From Longimicrobiaceae bacterium (lineage in GTDB: Bacteria > Gemmatimonadota > Gemmatimonadetes > Longimicrobiales > Longimicrobiaceae), in NCBI GenBank assembly GCA_030146875.1, contig JASLAX010000174.1, positions 1 through 23,113 on the forward strand: 23,113 nt of DNA, given 5' to 3'. The position numbers and the translations under genes are program-made. Numbering within the stretch: position 1 is the first letter of the stretch; each line of letters begins with the position of its first letter. Below are positions 15,869-23,113 of the stretch, piece after piece. Below the pieces are notes generated by a model. The model worked only from the letters and a program-made list of their open reading frames with translations. It searched no databases and was not told the origin of the DNA.

Positions 15869-16660
15869 ATGCCCCAGCCCATCGTGCAGGTCGACGCCTT
15901 CACGGACCGCCCCTTCGCCGGCAACCCCGCCGCCGTCTGCGTGATGGACGCGCCCGCCGACGCCGGGTGGATGCAGCGGGTGGCGCGGGAGATGAACCTC
16001 TCCGAGACGGCGTTCCTGCACCGCCGGGACGACGGGTGGTCGCTGCGCTGGTTCACCCCCTCGGTGGAGGTCGACCTGTGCGGGCACGCCACCCTGGCCA
16101 GCGCGCACGCCCTGTGGGAGGGCGGGCACCTGGCCACGGACGCGGAGGCGCGCTTCCACACCCGCAGCGGCGTGCTGACGGCGCGGCGCGACGGCGCGTG
16201 GATCGAGATGGACTTCCCCGCCAAGCCCGAGACGGCGGCCCGTCCCCCGGAAGGCCTGGCGGAGGCGCTGGGCGTGGAGATCCGGTACTGCGGGCGGAGC
16301 CAGTTCGACTGGATGGTGGAGGTGGAGTCCGAGGAGGTCCTGCGCGGCCTGAGGCCCGACGTCACCGCGCTGCGCCGGGTAGAAGCGCGCGGGATCATCG
16401 TCACCGCGCGGCCCTCGGCCACGGAGGGGGTGGACTTCGTGTCGCGCTTCTTCGCGCCGGCGGCGGGGGTGGACGAGGACCCGGTGACGGGCTCGGCCCA
16501 CTGCGTGCTGGCGCCGTACTGGGCGGGCAGGCTGGGGCGCACGGAGCTGACCGGGTACCAGGCGTCGGACCGGGGCGGCGTGGTGGGCGTGGCGGTGCGG
16601 GGCGACCGTGTGCTGCTGCGTGGCCAGGCCGTTACGGTGATGCGGGGCGAGCTGATCTGA
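15869..16660 (+). CDS. PhzF family isomerase/epimerase
   Basis: 263-residue protein of the PhzF (diaminopimelate-epimerase fold) family. The N-terminal half has QVDAFTDRPFAGNPAAV, the catalytic-Glu motif NLSETAF (Glu46) and RWFTPSVEVDLCGHATLA. The second half has FFAPAAGVDEDPVTGSAHC, the mirrored conserved region that completes the active site between the two lobes. PhzF itself isomerises dihydro-3-hydroxyanthranilate in phenazine synthesis, but most family members lie outside such clusters and have unknown substrates; no phenazine genes are present here, so no phenazine role is claimed. The ATG at 15869 begins the conserved N-terminus. The RidA-family gene starts 19 nt after the stop, suggesting one operon for small-molecule processing. 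Confidence 0.93.
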   Translation: MPQPIVQVDAFTDRPFAGNPAAVCVMDAPADAGWMQRVAREMNLSETAFLHRRDDGWSLRWFTPSVEVDLCGHATLASAHALWEGGHLATDAEARFHTRSGVLTARRDGAWIEMDFPAKPETAARPPEGLAEALGVEIRYCGRSQFDWMVEVESEEVLRGLRPDVTALRRVEARGIIVTARPSATEGVDFVSRFFAPAAGVDEDPVTGSAHCVLAPYWAGRLGRTELTGYQASDRGGVVGVAVRGDRVLLRGQAVTVMRGELI

Positions 16661-16679
16661 CCTTCCAACCGACCACACC

Positions 16680-17075
16680 ATGTCCGAGCGCACGCTGATC
16701 TCCACCGGCACCCCCTGGGAGCCGATCGTCGGGTACTCGCGCGCGGTGCGCGTGGGGCCGCACGTGCACGTGGCCGGCACCACCGCCACGGACGCCGAGG
16801 GCGTCCTGGTCGGGACCGGCGACCCGTACGCGCAGGCGGTGCAGGCGCTGCGCAACGTCCAGTCGGCGCTGGAGAGCGCGGGGGCCGGGCTGGAGCACGT
16901 GGTCCGCACGCGCATCTACGTGACCGACATCGCGCGGTGGGAGGCGGTGGGCCGCGCGCACGGCGAGTTCTTCCGCGACGTTCGGCCCGCCGCGACGATG
17001 GTGGAGGTCGCGCGCCTGATCGACCCCGCCATGCTGGTGGAGATCGAGGCGGACGCGTACGTGCCCGGGAGCTGA
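16680..17075 (+). CDS. RidA (YjgF/YER057c/UK114) family protein lacking the catalytic Arg
   Basis: 131-residue protein of the Rid family, usually trimeric. The fold signature is clear: VGPHVHVAGTTATD, QAVQALRNVQSALESAGAGLEHVVRTRIYVTD and VEVARLIDPAMLVEIEADAYV. In RidA the imine-deaminating Arg sits in a 'PARS' motif before VEVA; here the segment reads RPAATMVEVARL, so Ala105 replaces that Arg. It therefore probably belongs to one of the Rid subgroups without 2-iminoacid deaminase activity, and its reaction is unknown. The ATG at 16680 is 19 nt after the PhzF-like gene, with which it is probably co-transcribed. Confidence 0.9.
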   Translation: MSERTLISTGTPWEPIVGYSRAVRVGPHVHVAGTTATDAEGVLVGTGDPYAQAVQALRNVQSALESAGAGLEHVVRTRIYVTDIARWEAVGRAHGEFFRDVRPAATMVEVARLIDPAMLVEIEADAYVPGS

Positions 17076-17102
17076 GGTCCGTCGCGCCCTGCCCGCGCAG
17101 GG

Positions 17103-17140
17103 ACGCGGAGTTCGCGGAGTCCACGGAGCTCGCGGAGAAG
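17103..17140 (-). repeat. Dispersed CGCGGAG repeat, copy 3
   Basis: Four units with a 9-nt period (CGCGGAGTT, CGCGGAGTC, CACGGAGCT, CGCGGAG). Bases 17111-17131 match the reverse complement of 1396-1416 at 19 of 21 positions, so this copy is inverted relative to copy 1. Confidence 0.65.
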
Positions 17141-17433
17141 TGCCACGGCGCCCCTCTCCGCGTTCCGGCACGTGCCCCCGCGGTGGCTCCCTTCCGGCGA
17201 AGGGGAGGAGTTTTCTGCGGTCCGACTGGCGCCAATCGACTTGGGTGGAGGCTCATATCGTACCAAGACGTGCATAGGGCGCCCAGGGCGGAATCAACTG
17301 CACGCCGGAGTCGTTATCCGTCCGCTCACCATCGTAGCCGCCTGGGGCTACCGCGCGGTACTGCTTTCCGGTACGAAACTGGGGGTCTCCGTCGCCTGAC
17401 CACCTCCCCAGTGAAGTACGGGTCGGTAAGGGT

Positions 17434-17496
17434 TAGATTAATCCTGAGATAATGTCCGGTTAGGTGCTTGCCTTAAAGGACAACTCCTGCTAGATA
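17434..17496 (+). promoter_or_regulatory. Candidate promoter elements of the RiPP precursor gene
   Basis: Three alternatives: TAGATT at 17434-17439 (same hexamer as the prfC candidate, with GTGAAG 17 nt upstream); an extended -10 TGA-GATAAT at 17445-17453; and TTGCCT (17468-17473)-N17-TAGATA (17491-17496). I cannot choose between them from sequence. Confidence 0.35.
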
Positions 17497-17545
17497 GCGA
17501 GTGTCGGTCGCACCCGATCCCACTCCAAGGAAAGGAAGTCTTCCC

Positions 17546-17821
17546 ATGAACAAGCTGGCCCTTGATCTGAATGCACTGCGCGTCGAAACGTTCGAGCTGT
17601 CACCTGTCCAGTCGCGCGAAGGCGGTACCGTCCGAGCTTACATGTATAACAGCGAAAGTGTGATACCGATTGATTGGCAGCTTCCCGGACCCACCGGAGT
17701 AACTTGCTATGAAGTAACTTGCCGTAACACCTGCGATGCGTCTTGCTATGGCACCTGCGCGTATTCTTGCGACCCCACCTGCCGCGCTGCTGACACCTGT
17801 GCCTGCTGGCCACCGGAGTGA
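17546..17821 (+). CDS. Cys-rich RiPP precursor with pinensin-type leader
   Basis: 91-residue peptide precursor. The leader MNKLALDLNALRVETFEL, then REGGTVRAY, fits the 'KLxLdldxLrVexFe...GTV' leader shared with pinensin-type class I lanthipeptide precursors. The C-terminal core (about residues 52-91) has nine Cys, eight of them directly preceded by Thr or Ser (VTC, VTC, NTC, ASC, GTC, YSC, PTC, DTC), plus CYGTC and ACWPPE. Such density of Ser/Thr and Cys suits lanthionine formation, though disulfides or azoline formation are possible. The ATG at 17546 follows AAGGAAAGGAAG (17527-17538). No lanthipeptide dehydratase, cyclase, protease or transporter lies in the window. The gene is visibly less GC-rich than its neighbours. 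Confidence 0.82.
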   Translation: MNKLALDLNALRVETFELSPVQSREGGTVRAYMYNSESVIPIDWQLPGPTGVTCYEVTCRNTCDASCYGTCAYSCDPTCRAADTCACWPPE

Positions 17822-18443
17822 TCAATCGGGGGGATCTCCCCGCCACCGCTCCCTTGGTTAGGTGAACAAGCAGCCCGCCGGATGGATTTCCGGCGGGCTC
17901 TCTGTCGGCTTTGCCGTCGGTATTCGCCCCGGAACCGCGTGCAAGCTGAATCCGTCTCGATTTAACACTCAGTCTGCGTCGACCGCCCGGCTGAGATTCT
18001 CTGTAGTCGTCAGTGTATAGCCCGAGATCTGAGCTCGACACGCGCCCCGCGACCAGTTAGAACCCGCGTGGTGGTGTGATTGGTCTGCTAGGAGGGCGAA
18101 TCGTGACGGATCTTGTAGCATCAGCAGTTTAAGCTCTGGTAATCCTGACGTGTCCATCGCCGGCAACCCGGCGGCTTCGGCCTCGCGATCCACGACGAGA
18201 CGGCACCTCTTCGAGCGCATCCGCGACGACACCGGACGACTCGCGGTCCCCGGCGAGCGGCCGCGACGCCCGAGCCGCTTTCCGGCTGGGGAGGACGGCG
18301 GCCCGCCACCCCCCGAACCTTCCCGGCGCGCGGCGGGTACACCCTCCCGTCTCCGCGAAACCCCGCGGCATCCCCCGCCGTACGGGGCGGCAAGCACCGC
18401 CGCCACCGCGCCGGATCCCTCCGCATCCGAAGAACCCCGGTCC
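17822..18443. other. Spacer between RiPP precursor and outer-membrane protein genes
   Basis: 622 bp. It contains the RiPP terminator (17872-17899). From 17900 to about 18130 it is lower-GC sequence with stops in all frames; from about 18150 it returns to high GC and is open in frame with the next gene but has no domain. No further gene is supported. Confidence 0.55.
17872..17899 (+). terminator. Terminator of the RiPP precursor gene
   Basis: Perfect 11-bp stem AGCCCGCCGGA / TCCGGCGGGCT with 6-nt loop TGGATT, 50 nt after the stop codon and followed by the pyrimidine-rich CTCTCT. Confidence 0.65.
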
Positions 18444-20627
18444 ATGCTCGCCATCGTCACCGCGCTGCTCCTCGCGGCCGCTCCCGCCGCCCAGGACACC
18501 GTTCCCGCGGCACGCCCCGTCGCCCCCCCTCCGCAGAACGCGGACGAGGTGGTGCGCCGCGCCCGCGAGTACCGCCGGCAGGCGGACCGCAGCGTGGCCG
18601 CGTACCGCGCCCTGGCGCGCGAGCGCACCTCCGTGGGGTTCCGCACCCGGCTGCGCGACCGGCTGCTGTACGGCAGCGAGACGGCCGCGCGCGTGGACTG
18701 GCGGCGCGACGGGGCGGCGAAGGTGCAGGTGCTGGGCGCCCGGCGGCGCGCGATGGACGATGATGACGAGGGTGCGGACGAGATCCGCGGCGAGGCGGCG
18801 CGCCTGGCGTTCGACCCCTCCGACGACCGGCTGCGCGTGGGCGTCTTCGACTCCACCACCCTGCGCCACCCGCTCGCCCCCGGCAGCGAGGCCGACTACC
18901 GCTTCGCCCTGGGCGACACGCTCACCCTGCGGCTTCCCGGCGGCGAGCCGGTGCGCGTGATCGAGGTGAAGGTCATGCCCCGCCGCCTGCACCACTCGCT
19001 CCTGGCGGGGTCGCTCTGGCTGGACGACCGCAACTACGGCGTGGTGCGCGCGCTGCTCCGCCTCTCCCGCCCCTTCCGCGAGGAGGCGCGCATCGGCTCC
19101 AGCCGCAGGGGAAGGCAGCGCAACATCAGCATCGGCATCGGCAACGACACGGCGGCGGCCCGGCGCCGCCAGGAGCAGGGCGAGGAGCGCGGGCGGGGGC
19201 TGACGCTGATGGCGGCCGAGGTGGAGCTTCGCTTCCTGACGGTGGAGTACGGGCTGGTGCGCGGGCGCTGGTGGCTGCCCACGCTGTTCGCGGTGGACGG
19301 CGTGGCGACGGTGAGCCCCCTGGGCGCGGTCCCGTTCCGGATGGAGCGCTCGTACTCGCAGTACGAGGTGGCGACGGACGGCGAGCCGCTCGCCCTCACC
19401 CCCGCGGTGGCGGGGCCGGACTCCGGGATCGTGAAGACCTGCGAGAGCCAGCGCGACTGCGTGTGCCGCGCGGGCGTCTGCCGCCGCGTGGTGGTGGAGA
19501 TGCCCGCCGACACCACGAAGCTGGCCCACGCCGAGGAGCTTCCGCCCTCGTTCGCGGACGCGGGCGACCAGGTGCTCTCGGGCAAGGAGGCGGACGAGCT
19601 GGCCGACGAGCTTCGGCGGGTGGTGGGCTCGCCGTGGGAGCTGCAGAGCCCGGACTGGTCCCGGAATCCCTTCCTGGTGCGGTACAACCGGGTGGAGGGG
19701 CTCTCCGTGGGAGCGCGGGTGGGCGCCGACTTCGGCGGGATGGCGGCGGACCTGACGGCGCGCGTGGCCACGGCGTCCGGCGAGCCCGACGTGGAGCTGG
19801 GGCTGCGGCGCGAGACGCCGGGCGGGCGCCTGCGCCTGGCGGGCTACCGCCGCCTGGTGGCCGCGGACCCGGCGTCGCGCGCGCTGGGCTTCGGCAACTC
19901 GCTCAACGCGCTGCTCTTCGGCCGCGACGACGGCGACTACTTCCGCGCGCTGGGCGTGGAGCTTCGCGGCGGTCCGGCGCGCACGCAGGCGGGGGGGCTG
20001 GAGTGGCGCCTCTTCGCCGAGGCGCAGCGGAACGCGCGCGCCCGCGCCGACTGGTCGGTGGCGAGCTCGCTCGGGACGGACGGCTTCCGGCCCAACATCG
20101 CGGCCGACCGGGCAGACCAGGCGGGCGCGTCGCTCCTCTGGCGCGGCGCCCGGCCGATCGGCGAGTGGGGCAGCCTGGGCCTGGAGGGATGGATGGAGGG
20201 CGCCACCGGCGACTTCCGGTACGCGCGCCCGTCGCTCACCCTGCGCGGCACGGCTCCGCTGCCCCTGGGGCTGGTGGCGCTGGCGGAGGGCGGGGCGGGA
20301 TGGTCGTGGGGCGACCTGCCGGAGCAGTCGCTCTGGAGGCTGGGCGGGCCCGCGTCGCTGCGCGGCTACGACGCCAGCGTGATGACGGGCGAGACCTTCT
20401 GGCGCGGACGCGGCGAGGTGGCCGCCCAGGCCCGCGCGGCGCGCCTCTCGCTCTTCTCCGACGTGGGCTGGGCGGGTGCCCGCGACGGGTGGGCCACCTC
20501 CCGCCCGCTGCTGGGGGTGGGCGTGGGCGCCAGCTTCCTGGAGGGGCTGGTGCGCTTCGACGTGTCGCGCGGCGTGCGCGGGCCCACGGGGTGGCGGCTG
20601 GACCTGCACGTAGACGCACCGTTCTGA
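18444..20627 (+). CDS. Omp85-like outer-membrane beta-barrel protein
   Basis: 727-residue exported protein. The signal peptide is MLAIVTALLLAAAPAAQ (cleavage near 16-17), which is why the ATG at 18444 is preferred although the frame is open to 18150. Residues about 30-330 form a soluble N-terminal region of no family I can name, including an acidic loop (MDDDDEGADE). A Cys cluster (Cys333, 339, 341, 346) follows. From about 390 to the end, alternating strands fit a beta-barrel: RLGGPASLRGYD (about 632-643) resembles the conserved RGY motif of the Omp85/TpsB family, and the last strand ends with Phe, the usual signal for BAM-mediated insertion. It may act in outer-membrane transport or assembly. 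The gene is monocistronic. Confidence 0.72.
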   Translation: MLAIVTALLLAAAPAAQDTVPAARPVAPPPQNADEVVRRAREYRRQADRSVAAYRALARERTSVGFRTRLRDRLLYGSETAARVDWRRDGAAKVQVLGARRRAMDDDDEGADEIRGEAARLAFDPSDDRLRVGVFDSTTLRHPLAPGSEADYRFALGDTLTLRLPGGEPVRVIEVKVMPRRLHHSLLAGSLWLDDRNYGVVRALLRLSRPFREEARIGSSRRGRQRNISIGIGNDTAAARRRQEQGEERGRGLTLMAAEVELRFLTVEYGLVRGRWWLPTLFAVDGVATVSPLGAVPFRMERSYSQYEVATDGEPLALTPAVAGPDSGIVKTCESQRDCVCRAGVCRRVVVEMPADTTKLAHAEELPPSFADAGDQVLSGKEADELADELRRVVGSPWELQSPDWSRNPFLVRYNRVEGLSVGARVGADFGGMAADLTARVATASGEPDVELGLRRETPGGRLRLAGYRRLVAADPASRALGFGNSLNALLFGRDDGDYFRALGVELRGGPARTQAGGLEWRLFAEAQRNARARADWSVASSLGTDGFRPNIAADRADQAGASLLWRGARPIGEWGSLGLEGWMEGATGDFRYARPSLTLRGTAPLPLGLVALAEGGAGWSWGDLPEQSLWRLGGPASLRGYDASVMTGETFWRGRGEVAAQARAARLSLFSDVGWAGARDGWATSRPLLGVGVGASFLEGLVRFDVSRGVRGPTGWRLDLHVDAPF

Positions 20628-20651
20628 GCGGACGTCCTCCGACGAGCGCGA

Positions 20652-20678
20652 AGGGGCGGGCCGAAACGGCCCGCCCCT
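20652..20678. terminator. Bidirectional terminator between convergent genes
   Basis: Perfect 12-bp stem AGGGGCGGGCCG / CGGCCCGCCCCT with loop AAA, between the Omp85-like stop (20627) and the lectin stop (20700). Confidence 0.7.
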
Positions 20679-20699
20679 GCGTGCGTGCGGGTGCGTCGG

Positions 20700-21209
20700 C
20701 TACAGCTTCTCGATGCGGAAGCGCTGGTTCGCGTTGCGGTGCTCGTCCCACTGGATCAGCCCGGCGGCGTTGCCGGTCCCCCCGCCGCTGATGTCGAGCG
20801 CGCGGCCGGAGTGCTTCGCCTTGATCAGGAAGTCGCCGTCCCCGAGGTTCTGGATGGAGAAGCGCTGGTTGGCGCCGCCGTGCCACGGCCACTGCCACAC
20901 TCGCGCGCCGTTCCCACCGTTGCCGCCCTCCACGTCCATCACCAGGCCGCTGTGGACGGACTGGATGCGGTACTCGGTGCCGTCGCGGTCCAGGGGGATC
21001 AGCTTCCAGCGCTGGTTGGCGCCGTTGTGCCGGTCCCACTGGTAGACGATGGTGCCCTGGCCGTTGTTGGCCACGTCCAGCACCCGCCCGCTGTGCTTGG
21101 CCGTGATGACGTACTCGGCGTTGGGGTCGAAGGTCATGGAGAGGCTGCTGGGCGGCGCCTGGGGCTGGCCGCCGCCGCTCACGCCGAGGTCGCCGAACGG
21201 GTTGCTCAT
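20700..21209 (-). CDS. Stand-alone ricin-type beta-trefoil lectin domain protein
   Basis: 169-residue protein that is essentially one ricin-B beta-trefoil. Three homologous repeats are visible at about 33-74, 80-121 and 127-169, each with the pattern Y/F-x-I-x-x-x-HSG-x-x-[ML]D[VI]... and ending in the hydrophobic-core QxW motif as NQRW, NQRF and NQRF. HSGRVLDV, HSGLVMDV and HSGRALDI line up exactly. Such folds usually bind sugars and are often attached to secreted hydrolases; here there is neither a catalytic domain nor a signal peptide, only a short Gly/Pro-rich N-terminus (MSNPFGDLGVSGGG). The ATG at 21209 has GGAGAAC just upstream on the minus strand. The frame upstream is open but Arg-rich and unlike protein. 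Confidence 0.88.
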   Translation of the reverse strand: MSNPFGDLGVSGGGQPQAPPSSLSMTFDPNAEYVITAKHSGRVLDVANNGQGTIVYQWDRHNGANQRWKLIPLDRDGTEYRIQSVHSGLVMDVEGGNGGNGARVWQWPWHGGANQRFSIQNLGDGDFLIKAKHSGRALDISGGGTGNAAGLIQWDEHRNANQRFRIEKL

Positions 21210-21552
21210 GGATGTTCTCCGGTTGCGGACGGGATCGTGCGGAAGGATCTGACCGGCGCCCCGGAACGCTCGCTCCAGGGTGCACCGAGGGAACGATCCG
21301 CTGGCACCCCTGCGCATCCGCGCCCGCAGCGTCGTTCGGGAAGCGTGGTTCCCGACGCGGAGGGGCGCCCTCACCCGGGGCCGCCCCTCCGTCGTCTCGC
21401 CTCGCCCCTGCGCGATCCACGTCCTTCCCCGTCGCGCCGGGCGGCATCGGCCCCGCGCCGGAGGCATCCCCGACGCCGCCGGATGCGCCGAGGGGGTCCC
21501 CGCGCCGCGGGGACCCCCTCCTCTGCCGTCGCCGCCGTGCGGGCGTGGCGCC
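21210..21552. other. Spacer upstream of the lectin gene
   Basis: 343 bp containing the lectin 5' region and the hairpin of the plug protein gene (21490-21520). No gene is supported in either strand. Confidence 0.55.
21490..21520 (-). terminator. Terminator of the TonB plug protein gene
   Basis: Perfect 13-bp stem (21490-21502 with 21508-21520), extendable by one C-G pair, 32 nt beyond the stop codon of the minus-strand gene. There is no T-tract. Confidence 0.6.
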
Positions 21553-21954
21553 CTAGCTGCCGCGCTTGGTGGTGATCAGGATGGCGCCGTTCGAATGGCC
21601 CGTGCCGTAGAGCGTGGTCGCGTTGCTCGCGTCCAGGCGCTGCACGCGGGTCACGTGCGAGGGGCTCAGGTCGCGCAGGGTCGCGATGGAGCCCTGGGCC
21701 ATCCCGTCCACGTACACCTTGATGCGGTCGTCGCCGCCGGTGCTGCCCAGCCCGCGGGCGCGCAGCCACCCCGGGCGGGTGGACTCGATGACCTCGTACA
21801 TGCTGTTCTTGTTGGCGGCCTGGATCTGCTCCTCCGTCAGCACGTTCCGGTCGACGCGCGCGGGGCGCGTGGCGGGCGCGGACTGGGCGTGGACCACGGT
21901 GGGCGCCGCGGCGGCGAGCAGCACGAGCGCGAGGGCGGTTGCGAGAGTCTTCAT
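21553..21954 (-). CDS. TonB-dependent receptor plug domain-only protein
   Basis: 133-residue exported protein. The signal peptide MKTLATALALVLLAAAA...VVHA ends near residue 23. The mature part corresponds to the second half of a TonB-receptor plug: GDDRIKVYVDGM, then LRDLSPSHVTRVQRLDASNATTLYG, then GHSNGAILITTKRG at the very end. In SusC/TonB receptors this stretch (VDG...I..I.VlkdasA..iYG..ganGVIlItTK) leads into the barrel, but here translation stops at once and no barrel follows. The ATG at 21954 gives the signal peptide; the in-frame extension upstream lacks one. A TATATT hexamer lies 58 nt upstream on the minus strand. Stand-alone plugs may act in the periplasm with TonB or as adaptors; this is inference. 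Confidence 0.82.
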   Translation of the reverse strand: MKTLATALALVLLAAAAPTVVHAQSAPATRPARVDRNVLTEEQIQAANKNSMYEVIESTRPGWLRARGLGSTGGDDRIKVYVDGMAQGSIATLRDLSPSHVTRVQRLDASNATTLYGTGHSNGAILITTKRGS

Positions 21955-22011
21955 GGCGTCGGCTTCGGTTCCGGAGGGTGGAGCGGGAGGGACGAGCGTG
22001 GTCCGGCGCTC

Positions 22012-22017
22012 AATATA
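22012..22017 (-). promoter_or_regulatory. Candidate -10 (TATATT) for the plug protein gene
   Basis: TATATT on the minus strand, five of six matches to TATAAT, 58 nt upstream of the ATG, in one of the few A/T-rich spots of this spacer. The -35 is not convincing. Confidence 0.4.
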
Positions 22018-22153
22018 GCATCGTAAGGAGCGCGGCGCCACCGTCTTACCTCGCGTCGGGCGCGTGCCGGCGGGGGTGCGGCGGAAAACGTGCGGCGGGT
22101 GGCCGGCAGGCGTCGCGCCCGTCCGCCCCGTGGCGCGAGACGTGAGAGCGCCC

Positions 22154-23113
<960 letters not shown>

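Larger units (their letters stand above)
17076..17545. other. Spacer with repeat copy 3 and RiPP gene upstream region
   Basis: 470 bp without a credible gene. The left end holds the CGCGGAG repeat (17103-17140). From about 17200 the base composition drops visibly in G+C and stays lower through the RiPP gene. The last 130 bp contain several promoter-like hexamers. Confidence 0.6.

Noticed and set aside
15869..17075. Phenazine biosynthesis cluster suggested by the PhzF-family gene
   Set aside because: No phzA-E, phzG or related genes are present; the PhzF fold is widespread outside phenazine producers.
17172..17399. Short plus-strand frame upstream of the RiPP gene
   Set aside because: It has no ribosome site or recognisable motif and crosses the lower-GC spacer.
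18103..18132. Tiny ORF of nine codons (GTG start) with a good AGGAGG site at 18089-18094
   Set aside because: It is too short to assess and has no repeat, attenuator or conserved pattern next to it; it could be chance or a remnant.
18150..18443. In-frame upstream extension of the Omp85-like gene
   Set aside because: It is Arg/Pro-rich without structure and would bury the signal peptide at residue 98; the start at 18444 is preferred.
18129..20609. Long minus-strand open frame (826 codons) opposite the Omp85-like gene
   Set aside because: It is Arg/Ala/Gly/His/Gln-rich without domains and mirrors the plus-strand gene, which has a signal peptide, barrel motifs and terminal Phe. In high-GC genomes antisense frames stay open by codon bias.

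Overview
The window is about 23 kb of very GC-rich bacterial chromosome (roughly 70% G+C, with strong G/C preference at third codon positions). The gene content points to a Gemmatimonadota bacterium close to Longimicrobium. The indicators are a Cys-rich peptide with a pinensin-type leader, a stand-alone TonB plug protein, a cupredoxin joined to the tail of a carboxypeptidase-regulatory-like domain, Gly/Tyr/Arg-rich small proteins and GC-rich hairpin terminators. That placement is inference from gene types; no rRNA or marker phylogeny is available here. I see no CRISPR array, insertion sequence, tRNA or rRNA.

Left part (1-5.6 kb): a terminator from an upstream gene, a DUF1835 protein, a repeat-bearing spacer, a DUF445 membrane protein, a flavin-dependent dehydrogenase of the fumarate reductase/ketosteroid dehydrogenase type, and a convergent unrecognised membrane-anchored protein.

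Middle (5.8-11.9 kb): a plus-strand signalling cluster. A transglutaminase-like protein is translationally coupled to a PAS-GAF histidine kinase, followed by a small carboxypeptidase-regulatory-like exported protein and a sigma-54 activator with a degenerate receiver domain and a GAFTDA loop. Directly after the activator gene lie a perfect 17-bp palindrome and a good -24/-12 promoter. They precede a lipoprotein gene and a TPR gene, so the activator probably controls these two genes (and may respond to the kinase). This is the best candidate for an undescribed regulatory unit here.

Right part (12-23.1 kb): prfC (release factor 3) on the minus strand, an N-terminally eroded cupredoxin, a Gly/Arg/Tyr-rich protein, a 46-aa double-glycine leader peptide, PhzF and RidA-family enzymes, an orphan 91-aa RiPP precursor in a lower-GC island, an Omp85-like outer-membrane barrel protein, a three-repeat ricin-type lectin without a signal peptide, a TonB plug-only periplasmic protein, and the 3' part of a hydantoinase B/oxoprolinase gene cut by the window end.

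Three intergenic spacers (1.2-1.4 kb, 11.9-12.2 kb, 17.1 kb) share a family of short tandem repeats with a CGCGGAG core. In the second spacer they form a perfect 34-bp inverted repeat with nested inner arms. Candidate promoters with a TAnnTT hexamer recur upstream of several genes.
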